A stretch of DNA of 64,000 nt from Atopomonas hussainii (GTDB lineage: Bacteria > Pseudomonadota > Gammaproteobacteria > Pseudomonadales > Pseudomonadaceae). Positions 7,857 through 15,752 of the stretch are shown here, one piece after another. The stretch covers positions 1-64,000 of the forward strand of contig NZ_FOAS01000007.1 in assembly GCF_900109735.1 (NCBI RefSeq), given 5' to 3'. Position 1 is the stretch's first letter, and each line of letters opens with the position of its first letter. The translations under genes were made by a program, and so were the position numbers. The notes beneath the pieces were generated by a model. The model was not told the DNA's origin. It saw only the letters and a program-made list of their open reading frames with translations, and searched no databases.

Positions 7857-10229
7857 ATGAGCGCACTGACACTCCCCATCGACGGCATGACCTGCGCCAG
7901 CTGTGCCAAACGGGTGGAAAACGCCCTGCTCAAGGTCAGCGGCGTGCACAGCGCCAGCGTCAATGCCGTTAGCGCCCAAGCGCAGCTAGAACTCACCGGC
8001 ATGGTGGATAGCGCCGCGCTGCAACAGGCCATCGAACACGCCGGCTACCAACTGCGCCAGCAAAGCGCGGCCTTTGCCGTGAGCGGCATGAGCTGCGCCA
8101 GTTGCGTGGCGCGCATTGAGAAAGCCCTGCTCGCCGTGCCCGGCGTGCTGGCAGTGAGCGTTAATTTGGCGAGCAATCAAGCGCATGTCACTTGGTTGGC
8201 CGAGCACAGTAGCGAGGCCCTGCTGGCTGCGTTCAAAAGCGCCGGCTACCCCGCCACGCTGATCGACACCGAACAAAAGCAGGCCAGCGCACAAAGCACG
8301 CCGTGGCTGTTAATCCTCTGCGCCCTACTCAGCCTGCCATTGGTTGTACCGATGTTTTTCGAGCTGGGCGGCGGGCATTGGATGCTGCCGGCTGTACTGC
8401 AATTTCTTCTCGCCACGCCCGTGCAATTTGCCGGGGGTGCACGTTTTTACCGTGCCGCGTGGGCCGCGCTTAAAGCCCGCAGCGCCAATATGGATGTGCT
8501 GGTAGCCCTCGGCACCAGCGCCGCTTACGGCCTGTCGCTGTACCACTGGGCGGTGCAAGAAGGCATGCCGGTACTGTATTTCGAGGCCAGCAGTGTGGTG
8601 ATTACCCTGGTGCTGCTCGGTAAGTATTTGGAAGAACGCGCCAAGCACAGCACCCGCGAGGCGATTCTTGCCCTGCAAGCCTTACGCCCCGACAGCGCGC
8701 TACGCTTGACCGCCGATGGCAACAGCGAGCGCGTGCCATTAAGCCAACTCGCCTTGGGCGATCAGCTATTGCTGCAACCCGGCGCCAGCGTGCCGGTGGA
8801 TGGCCGTATCGTCAGCGGCAGCAGCCATGTGGATGAATCCATGCTCACCGGCGAGCCACTGCCGGTGGCGCGCAGCACCGGCGCCACGTTAAGCGCCGGC
8901 AGCATCAACGGTGAAGGCGTGCTCACTCTAGAAGTCACCGCGCTGGGTGGCGATACCCTGCTCGCCCGCATCATCGCCTTGGTCGAGCAAGCGCAAGCAG
9001 CCAAGGCACCGATTCAAAAATTGGTCGACCGCATCAGCGCGGTGTTCGTGCCGCTGGTCTTGGTGTTGGCGCTGCTGACCTTACTCGGCTGGCTGGCGGT
9101 GGGCAGCCCGCTGGAGGTCGCACTGATTAACGCGGTCAGCGTACTGGTGATTGCCTGCCCCTGCGCCTTGGGCTTGGCCACACCGGCGGCGATCATGGTG
9201 GGCACCGGCAGCGCCGCGCGCCACGGCATTCTGATTCGCGATGCGCGCATCTTAGAAAGCGCCAAAGCGGTGGACTGCGTGGCCTTCGATAAAACCGGCA
9301 CCCTCACCCAAGGCAAGCCGCAGCTGTTGGCTTTACACAGCTTCAACGGCGAGCAAAGCCGCGTTTTACAACTGGCCGCCAGCTTGCAGCACGGTAGCGA
9401 ACACCCCTTAGCCCGCGCAGTGTTAGCCGCAGCCAAAGCACAAAACATCGCCCTATTGCCCAGCAGAGACGTGCAGGCGCTACCGGGCAAAGGCGCGCAA
9501 GGCGCGGTGGATGGGCTGTTGTTGCAGCTGGGTAGTGATCGCTTGCTGCCTGAGGGCCAACCGCTGCACGGCGAACTCGCCGCTGCGCGCAACAACGAAC
9601 AGAGCCAAGGGCGCAGCGTGTCGTGGCTGATCGACGTCAACGCCCAACAGGTACTCGCCATGCTGGCCTTTGGCGATGCCATTAAGACGGGCACCCCGCA
9701 GGCACTGGCGCAGCTGCAACACGACGGCATTCAACGGGTGCTGATCAGCGGCGACAACCGCGGCAGCGTCGGCGCCCTCGCCAAGCAGTTACAGCTCGAT
9801 AGCTGGCATGCCGAAGTACTGCCCGCCGACAAAGCCGCGCTGGTCAATCAACTGCGCGAGCAAGGCCGGCATGTGGCGATGGTGGGCGATGGCATTAATG
9901 ATGCCCCCGCACTCGCCGCCGCCGACGTGAGCCTCGCGATGGGCGAAGGCAGCGATGTGGCCATGCAAACTGCCGGTATCACCTTAATGCGCGGCGACCC
10001 GCGCTTAGTGCCCGCCGCGCTGGATATCGCCCGCCGCACCTACCGCAAAATTCGCCAGAACCTGTTTTGGGCGTTTATCTATAACGTGATCGGCTTACCG
10101 CTGGCCGCCTTTGGCTTGCTCAACCCCATGCTCGCCGGAGCGGCGATGGCGGCCTCGAGCTTGTGTGTCGTAGGTAATGCCCTGCTGCTCAAACGCTGGC
10201 AGCCGAACCTGAAGGAGACTGCACAATGA
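7857..10229 (+). CDS. copA: CopA, Cu(I)-exporting P1B-type ATPase
   Basis: An inner-membrane pump that exports Cu(I) from the cytoplasm using ATP. The 790 residues contain two N-terminal HMA domains with CASC sites (C13/C16 and C80/C83). Membrane helices, the actuator motif TGEP and the transmembrane CPC metal site (434-436) follow. The phosphorylation motif DKTGT has Asp478. The nucleotide domain has a SEHPLA-type motif (GSEHPLAR) and GDGINDAPAL. It overlaps cueR by 4 bp (ATGA), so pump and regulator form an operon that a CueR-type site upstream would control. Confidence 0.96.
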   Translation: MSALTLPIDGMTCASCAKRVENALLKVSGVHSASVNAVSAQAQLELTGMVDSAALQQAIEHAGYQLRQQSAAFAVSGMSCASCVARIEKALLAVPGVLAVSVNLASNQAHVTWLAEHSSEALLAAFKSAGYPATLIDTEQKQASAQSTPWLLILCALLSLPLVVPMFFELGGGHWMLPAVLQFLLATPVQFAGGARFYRAAWAALKARSANMDVLVALGTSAAYGLSLYHWAVQEGMPVLYFEASSVVITLVLLGKYLEERAKHSTREAILALQALRPDSALRLTADGNSERVPLSQLALGDQLLLQPGASVPVDGRIVSGSSHVDESMLTGEPLPVARSTGATLSAGSINGEGVLTLEVTALGGDTLLARIIALVEQAQAAKAPIQKLVDRISAVFVPLVLVLALLTLLGWLAVGSPLEVALINAVSVLVIACPCALGLATPAAIMVGTGSAARHGILIRDARILESAKAVDCVAFDKTGTLTQGKPQLLALHSFNGEQSRVLQLAASLQHGSEHPLARAVLAAAKAQNIALLPSRDVQALPGKGAQGAVDGLLLQLGSDRLLPEGQPLHGELAAARNNEQSQGRSVSWLIDVNAQQVLAMLAFGDAIKTGTPQALAQLQHDGIQRVLISGDNRGSVGALAKQLQLDSWHAEVLPADKAALVNQLREQGRHVAMVGDGINDAPALAAADVSLAMGEGSDVAMQTAGITLMRGDPRLVPAALDIARRTYRKIRQNLFWAFIYNVIGLPLAAFGLLNPMLAGAAMAASSLCVVGNALLLKRWQPNLKETAQ

Positions 10230-10633
10230 ATATCGGCGAAGCGGCGGCCAAGTCGGGCCTATCGCGCAAGATGATCCGCTACTACGAAAACTACGGGCTA
10301 CTGCCGCAGGCGCAACGCAGCGACAACGGCTATCGCCACTACCAAGCCAGCGACTTGCGCCGTCTGCGCTTTATTCATCGCGCCCGCGAACTGGGGTTTT
10401 CGTTAGACGAAGTCAGCCGCCTGCTGGCCCTGTGGGACGACCAAGCGCGCGCCAGCGCCGAGGTTAAACAGCTCGCCAAGACGCATATCGTCGAACTGGA
10501 ACAGCGCATCACCGAACTACAGCAGCTGAAAGCCAGCTTGGAGCAGCTCACCCACTGCTGCCACGGCGATGAGCGGCCCGAATGCCCGATCCTCGATGCA
10601 CTCGCCGGCAACGATAATGCTGTGCAACCTTGA
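10226..10633 (+). CDS. cueR: CueR, copper-responsive MerR-family regulator
   Basis: A MerR-family activator that senses cytoplasmic Cu(I) and distorts its target promoter to switch on copA. It has 135 residues. The N-terminal winged helix starts NIGEAAAKSGLSRKMIRYYE, a dimerisation coiled coil spans about 75-110, and the C-terminal metal loop has Cys112 and Cys120 with seven residues between, the same numbering as E. coli CueR. An extra Cys at 111 is also present. Co-transcription with copA (4-bp overlap) is common in pseudomonads. Confidence 0.93.
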   Translation: MNIGEAAAKSGLSRKMIRYYENYGLLPQAQRSDNGYRHYQASDLRRLRFIHRARELGFSLDEVSRLLALWDDQARASAEVKQLAKTHIVELEQRITELQQLKASLEQLTHCCHGDERPECPILDALAGNDNAVQP

Positions 10634-10706
10634 GCACCGCGCCGCTATGATTCGCCGAGCACGCCAATAGCACCTAAACTGGCGCTAACAACAATGAGAA
10701 TCTGCT

Positions 10707-11882
10707 TTGAAACTACCGCATCTTGACTGGGTGAATCAGGACTCCCCCTACCTGCGCCAACACAAGGACGGCTTCCGTTTGCTGCGTTTTTACGCCGATA
10801 TGGAGCGTGCGTTCGACCGTTATCACACCGACGTTTACCTCATCCGCATTCGCTGGGCCTTGCTGGTTGCCGTGTTCTTGATGGGCATGTTCGCCCTGCT
10901 CGACGCCCTGACCATGCCCAGCGAAGTGCGCAATCCTGTGGTGCTTTTGCGCCTTGGCCTAATCGTGCCGATGCTCTTGCTCACGTGGTGGAGCACCTAC
11001 CACGAACGCCTAGTGAAACACCTGCAATTAATTGGCGGTTTCTGCGCTTTAGCTGCCGGCCTTGGCGTGGTGGCGATTGTTGGCACCGCGCGAGCGCACG
11101 ACTTCCCGCTGCCCTATGAAGGGCTGATTCTGGTCATCGTGTTCTTTTATTTTCTCGCTGGGCTGCGCTTTGTCGCCGCCTCTGTGTGCGGCTGGCTGAC
11201 ATTCTTGGCCTACCTGAGCATGGAACTCTTGATGGGCATGCCGGCTGAGACGCTGATTTTTAACTGTTTCTTTCTCGCCACCGCCAACGTGATTGGCTCG
11301 GTGGGCTGTTACTTCCTTGAATACGCCTCGCGGGAGAACTTTCTCGCCCAAGGCTTGCTGCAAGATTTGGCCGAGAAAGACGGCCTCACCGGCCTGCTCA
11401 ACCGCCGTGCGTTTAACGAATACACCGAACGCAGTTGGCGCCAAGCCAGTCGCGAACAAGTGCCGGTAGCGGTGATGATGATCGATGTGGACTTCTTCAA
11501 GCGCTACAACGACCACTTTGGCCACAGTGCCGGCGATGAAGCGTTAAAGAAAGTCGCCGGCGTACTGGCCGAACACGCCAAGCGCCCGCTGGATGTGGTG
11601 GCCCGTTATGGCGGCGAAGAGTTCATTGGCTTGTGGTTCAACGTCAGCGAAATGGCCATCCGCGAGATTGCCGAAGACCTGCGCCGTGGTGTGGAACAAC
11701 TGCACATGGCCCACCCGCAATCTGATGCCGCCCAAGTGGTGACCATCAGTATTGGCATCGCCTACTTAACCCCGCGCCCGCATATTCCCAATGAAGAAGC
11801 GCAGCGCTTGGCTGACGTAGCCCTGTATCTGGCGAAAGAAAATGGCCGCAACCAAGCGGTGCTAAAGCGCCACGGCTACTGA
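10707..11882 (+). CDS. Membrane-bound diguanylate cyclase (GGDEF)
   Basis: Predicted to make cyclic di-GMP from two GTP. The 391-residue protein has a soluble N-terminal stretch of about 50 residues, then about six hydrophobic helices (50-205), and a GGDEF domain from about 215. The metal-binding IDVDFF, the active-site GGEEF at 302-306 and an intact inhibitory I-site RPLD (293-296, five residues before GGEEF) are visible, so an active and feedback-inhibited enzyme is likely. The start is a TTG. No in-frame ATG occurs before residue 32. No partner domain or output gene adjoins it. Confidence 0.9.
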   Translation: MKLPHLDWVNQDSPYLRQHKDGFRLLRFYADMERAFDRYHTDVYLIRIRWALLVAVFLMGMFALLDALTMPSEVRNPVVLLRLGLIVPMLLLTWWSTYHERLVKHLQLIGGFCALAAGLGVVAIVGTARAHDFPLPYEGLILVIVFFYFLAGLRFVAASVCGWLTFLAYLSMELLMGMPAETLIFNCFFLATANVIGSVGCYFLEYASRENFLAQGLLQDLAEKDGLTGLLNRRAFNEYTERSWRQASREQVPVAVMMIDVDFFKRYNDHFGHSAGDEALKKVAGVLAEHAKRPLDVVARYGGEEFIGLWFNVSEMAIREIAEDLRRGVEQLHMAHPQSDAAQVVTISIGIAYLTPRPHIPNEEAQRLADVALYLAKENGRNQAVLKRHGY

Positions 11883-11913
11883 CTCAGCGCCGCAGCGCCG
11901 CAGCGAGCGCCGC

Positions 11914-12279
11914 TTAGATATTTTGCGCAATGCGCCACAGCACCCCGCTGGGGTCATACAGGAAGAACTCGCGCATGCCCCACGGTTGCTCGACGATGTC
12001 GGTCATCTTGACCTGATAGGTTGCTGCCACCGCCTTGCGCGTCAGCAGCTGATGCCAAGCGGCGACATCTTCGACCAGCCAGTGCAGCATCAGGTTATCG
12101 GCCAAGGTAGGCGGAAAATAATCTTGCAGCAGAAAGCTGCACTGGCCGTGATGAAAGTAAGCGACGCCATCCCCATCAGACGCCATAACAAAGCCGACGT
12201 CCTGATAGAACTGTTTGCTTAAGGCGAAATCTTTGGCCGGTACAAAGGCTTTAAGTTCGACGCTATTTAAGTTGTCCAT
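11914..12279 (-). CDS. VOC-family (glyoxalase/bleomycin-resistance fold) protein
   Basis: A 121-residue single vicinal-oxygen-chelate domain. It opens ELKAFVPAKDFALSKQFYQDVGF and ends with REFFLYDPSGVLWRIA, the usual C-terminal signature, with metal-ligand-like His/Glu positions. The substrate is not predictable: related proteins include glyoxalases, dioxygenases and antibiotic-binding proteins. It overlaps the end of the YqcC-family gene by 17 bp and is the last gene of the mrcB-lpoP run, so it is probably co-transcribed. A role in the cell wall is not implied. Confidence 0.82.
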   Translation of the reverse strand: MDNLNSVELKAFVPAKDFALSKQFYQDVGFVMASDGDGVAYFHHGQCSFLLQDYFPPTLADNLMLHWLVEDVAAWHQLLTRKAVAATYQVKMTDIVEQPWGMREFFLYDPSGVLWRIAQNI

Positions 12280-12604
12280 AACTGATCAGGCCATCCAACT
12301 TGCCCAACACATCCAATAGCGGGCGCGCTTCGACCATGCGCTCACGCCACACCACTTCGCCCATGCTGCGCATGGCTGACTTACCGCTAAACACCTTGCC
12401 CTCGGCAACCATCTGCTGCAGGCGCGGCAAAAACAGCCATTGCAGCCATTGATCGAAACTTAACGTATCGACACAAAACGGCTGCTGGCTGCTGAGCTCT
12501 TGCTCGGTCGGCGGCGTGTCACGCCACAGCTGTAGACGGCGCAACTCGTGCTCCAAGAGCAGCAGCTGATCGGCAATCGCCAGCAAACGCTCATCCACTG
12601 GCAT
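12263..12604 (-). CDS. YqcC-family (DUF446) protein
   Basis: A 113-residue, mostly helical soluble protein matching the YqcC/DUF446 family. It contains the family segment PFCVDTLSFDQWLQWLFLPR and a following KVFSGKSAM stretch. The function is not established. Its ATG overlaps the lpoP stop (TAATG), and it is followed by the VOC gene with a 17-bp overlap. It therefore belongs to the mrcB-lpoP operon. In E. coli a relative sits beside the pseudouridine synthase gene truC, so the neighbour relation here is different. Confidence 0.85.
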   Translation of the reverse strand: MPVDERLLAIADQLLLLEHELRRLQLWRDTPPTEQELSSQQPFCVDTLSFDQWLQWLFLPRLQQMVAEGKVFSGKSAMRSMGEVVWRERMVEARPLLDVLGKLDGLISYGQLK

Positions 12605-13296
12605 TACATCGGCACCCGGACATTTTGCCGCGCGGCGGCAGCGCCAGCGGCATCGCCTTGGCGTTCACGGGCATTGGCAATCAGGTTCCACAGTTCGGCC
12701 TGTAACGCTGGGCGGCCCTGCGCATAGGCCAAACCCTGACGAGCAAACTGCTCGGCTTGCGCGGCATTGCCTTGGGCCAAGTTCACCCGACCTAAGTGAT
12801 ACAGCACCTGCGGCTCACGCGGGGCAATGCGCTGGGCGCGCTCAAGGCTGGCAGCGGCGCCGCCTAAATCGCCCGAGCCTTCTTGCTGCTTGGCGGTGGT
12901 CAACAGCGCCAGCACGGGGCCGGCCAGTTGTTCGTCACCGGCCAGCGAGGTACTCAGCGGCTGGCTGCTTTGCGGCGCAGCCATCGGCGCAGGGCTAGTC
13001 ATGGGGCTAGCGGCGGGCGGTGTCCAGCCACTGTCAGCTGGCGGCACAAAGCCAGAATCACCGGCAGGCGAGACTTGAATCGGCTGGCTGCTCTGCGGCG
13101 CATTCGGCACCATCACCACCACACCACTGTCTTGCGGCTGGGCTTGCGGGGCACTGGCAGCGCTGTGCTGGCCGTAACTATCACCCTGCTGCACGGTCTG
13201 CCCGGCATCTACCACGGGCACGGCGCCACGCTGATTGCTGGCACAACCGGCTAACAACACGGTTAGCGCCAGCAACGACATCATTGATTTGTTCAC
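12604..13296 (-). CDS. lpoP: LpoP, TPR outer-membrane lipoprotein activating PBP1b
   Basis: A 230-residue lipoprotein. The signal peptide ends in LLAGC with the lipidated Cys18. A Pro/Ser/Gln-rich linker (about 24-120) spans the periplasm, and a C-terminal domain with tetratricopeptide-like helices lies at about 125-228. In P. aeruginosa the TPR lipoprotein encoded next to PBP1b, LpoP, activates that synthase. Position and architecture match, and that is the basis for the name. The start is GTG with AGAGGA 5 nt upstream, 33 bp after mrcB. The linker holds a short duplicated segment (APQSSQP...AGD twice). Confidence 0.85.
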   Translation of the reverse strand: MNKSMMSLLALTVLLAGCASNQRGAVPVVDAGQTVQQGDSYGQHSAASAPQAQPQDSGVVVMVPNAPQSSQPIQVSPAGDSGFVPPADSGWTPPAASPMTSPAPMAAPQSSQPLSTSLAGDEQLAGPVLALLTTAKQQEGSGDLGGAAASLERAQRIAPREPQVLYHLGRVNLAQGNAAQAEQFARQGLAYAQGRPALQAELWNLIANARERQGDAAGAAAARQNVRVPM

Positions 13297-13329
13297 GAAC
13301 GTCCTCTCACCTTTTTAGGGCTAGCGTGG

Positions 13330-15645
13330 TTATTCCAGCCAGCCTTTAACCCAATCCATGACCTGATTCACCGGGTTCTCCGGTGTACAGCGTACGCCTT
13401 GTGCCGGCTCGCTGCCGCGAATATAGGGCATTTGCACCGCGCCGGGGCAACTGGCTTCAGAGCCTAGGCCATTACGCGAGTCGACCCACGCTGTGACGAT
13501 ATTATCCGGCGGCGGCGCACTTAACGAACTTGGCCCAGCCGCCGCCATAAAGCGGCTCCACAGTTGCAGCGAGCCACTGGCGCCGGTCAAACCGGCCTTG
13601 CCGTTGTCATCGCGGCCCATCCACACCACGGCCAGCAAGTCTTGGCCGAAGCCGGCAAACCAACTGTCGCGGCCATCGTTAGTGGTACCGGTTTTACCCG
13701 CCACGTTAATGCTGCCGGGCAGCTGCGCATACGCCGAGCGACCGGTGCCTTCACGCATGGCGCGCTGCATGGCTTGTTGCAGCAGGTAAATGGCACCGGG
13801 ATCAAAACGCTGCTGCAACTGGAACGGATAACGCTTGAGCGGCTGACCGTTGGCATCCAGCACACTGCGAATCACCCGCAGCGGCGTGTTAAAGCCGCCA
13901 TTGGCGATGGTTTGGTACATGGTCGCAACTTCCAAGGGCGTCATCGCCCCCGCGCCGAGCAGCATAGACGGATACGCCGGCCAATCGGTCTCCACGCCTA
14001 AACGCTCGATGGTTTTCAGCACCTGCGGCACGCCCATATCCAAGCCCAACCGCGCAGTGGATAAGTTGTAGGAGTTGGCCAAGGCTTGATACAGGAACAA
14101 GGTGCCGTGCGGCTGCCCGTCGTAGTTTTTCGGCCGCCAGACTTTGCCATCGGCGCCTTTAACCTCGAACGATTGATCTTCAATCAAGCTGGTTAAGGTG
14201 TACTGACTGGGGCGCTCTAAGGCGGTTAAGTAAATCGCCGGTTTTACCAGCGAGCCAATCGGCCGCTTGGCATCCAGCGCACGGTTAAACCCAGCAAAGC
14301 GTGGCTTACGGCTGCCGAGCAAGGCTTGCAGTTCGCCGGTTTCCGGGTTGGCCACCACCATGGCCGCTTCCACCTGATCAATGCCGGTACGGCCTTTAAA
14401 GCGCGCGAAGGTTTCCGCCAGCGCGGCTTCGGCTTTCTTCTGCAGAATCGGGTCGAAGCTGGTGAACACCCGCAGGCCTTCTCCCGTTAAGTCTTCTTCG
14501 CGGTAATCCTCACGCAGCTGGCGTTTGATCAAATCCAGCAACGCCGGGTGCGAGGTATTGGCCAAGCTACCCTGCGCGGTGACGCCCAGCGGTAATTGCT
14601 TGGCCTTCTCGATCACCTCGGGGGCAGCGAAGTTTTGCTCGGCGAGCAAATCGAGCACTAAGTTGCGCCGCGCCAAGGCACGCTCAGGATGACGACGCGG
14701 GTTGTAATAAGACGGGCCTTTGACCATGCCGACCAGCAGCGCCACTTGGTGCAGCTTCAGCTCGTTCACCGGCTGAGAGAAAAAGTACTGACTGGCCAAG
14801 CCAAAACCATGAATAGCACGGCGGCCATCTTGGCCCAAGAACACCTCGTTAAGGTACGCCTCGAGGATTTCTTGCTTGCTGTAATGCAACTCCAACAGCG
14901 GCGCCATAATGGCTTCGCGAGCTTTACGCACCAACGAGCGCTCGTTGGTTAAGTAGAAGTTCTTCACCAACTGCTGGGTGAGCGTACTGCCGCCTTGGCG
15001 CATTTCGCCGGCGGTCAAGTTCACCCACATGGCTCGCGCAATGCCTTTGGGCGAAATGCCGAAGTGGTCGTAGAAGTCGCGGTCTTCCACGGCAATCAGC
15101 GCGTCGGTCAAGAACTGCGGCACCTCATCCAAGCGCACCAAAATACGGTCTTCGTTATGCGCCGGGTAAATCCCGCCGATCAGCATGGGCTCTAGCCGCG
15201 CCACCGGCAGAGTGCTGCCGGCACGGGTCAGGCTAGTGACGTAATCGCCGGAGAAAGTCACGCGAATGCGCTGGGCAGGCTCCACCCCTTCATAAAAGGT
15301 AAAGCCACGGCTGTGCAGCTCGACCGCGCTGCCGGCCACCGAGATCAATCCCGGCCCCGAGGCTTGGCTGGCACGTCGATAACCCAAGGCGTCTAGCTCA
15401 GTGAGCAAGTCATCGCGTTTAAGCTTCTGGCCGACGAACAGCTCCAGCGGCCGTGCATACACCTTGGCAGGAATGGTCCAGCGCTTGCCGGAGAATTTCT
15501 CCTGCACCACACCATCAAAATAAATCGCCACGCCGATCAGCAGCACAAGGCCAACCAGCGCGAGTTTAAAGCCTAAGCCCAGCAGGCGGCGCAGTAGCGA
15601 CGGGCCCGCTTGGCGGCGTTTACGAGAAGAAGAGGATCGAGTCAT
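13330..15645 (-). CDS. mrcB: PBP1b, bifunctional peptidoglycan synthase
   Basis: A class A penicillin-binding protein that polymerises glycan strands and crosslinks stem peptides on the periplasmic side of the inner membrane. The 771 residues comprise a short basic cytoplasmic tail, one membrane helix (about 23-45), a UB2H-like region (about 70-160), a GT51 transglycosylase with catalytic Glu187 (VEDRDF) and GGSTLTQQ, then a transpeptidase with SLVK (Ser465), SYN and KTGT. lpoP follows 33 bp downstream, consistent with an activator-enzyme pair. Minus-strand TATAAT lies just upstream at 15654-15659, but its -35 is weak. Confidence 0.96.
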   Translation of the reverse strand: MTRSSSSRKRRQAGPSLLRRLLGLGFKLALVGLVLLIGVAIYFDGVVQEKFSGKRWTIPAKVYARPLELFVGQKLKRDDLLTELDALGYRRASQASGPGLISVAGSAVELHSRGFTFYEGVEPAQRIRVTFSGDYVTSLTRAGSTLPVARLEPMLIGGIYPAHNEDRILVRLDEVPQFLTDALIAVEDRDFYDHFGISPKGIARAMWVNLTAGEMRQGGSTLTQQLVKNFYLTNERSLVRKAREAIMAPLLELHYSKQEILEAYLNEVFLGQDGRRAIHGFGLASQYFFSQPVNELKLHQVALLVGMVKGPSYYNPRRHPERALARRNLVLDLLAEQNFAAPEVIEKAKQLPLGVTAQGSLANTSHPALLDLIKRQLREDYREEDLTGEGLRVFTSFDPILQKKAEAALAETFARFKGRTGIDQVEAAMVVANPETGELQALLGSRKPRFAGFNRALDAKRPIGSLVKPAIYLTALERPSQYTLTSLIEDQSFEVKGADGKVWRPKNYDGQPHGTLFLYQALANSYNLSTARLGLDMGVPQVLKTIERLGVETDWPAYPSMLLGAGAMTPLEVATMYQTIANGGFNTPLRVIRSVLDANGQPLKRYPFQLQQRFDPGAIYLLQQAMQRAMREGTGRSAYAQLPGSINVAGKTGTTNDGRDSWFAGFGQDLLAVVWMGRDDNGKAGLTGASGSLQLWSRFMAAAGPSSLSAPPPDNIVTAWVDSRNGLGSEASCPGAVQMPYIRGSEPAQGVRCTPENPVNQVMDWVKGWLE

Positions 15646-15752
15646 GGGCCGGCATTATACGGGCTTTGCCTTGGCAAAATAGCTAGGTTTCCTCACTGCG
15701 GCATAACCGCCATAATGACGCCCCTGCAAAGCCCATAACCCAAGGACACACC

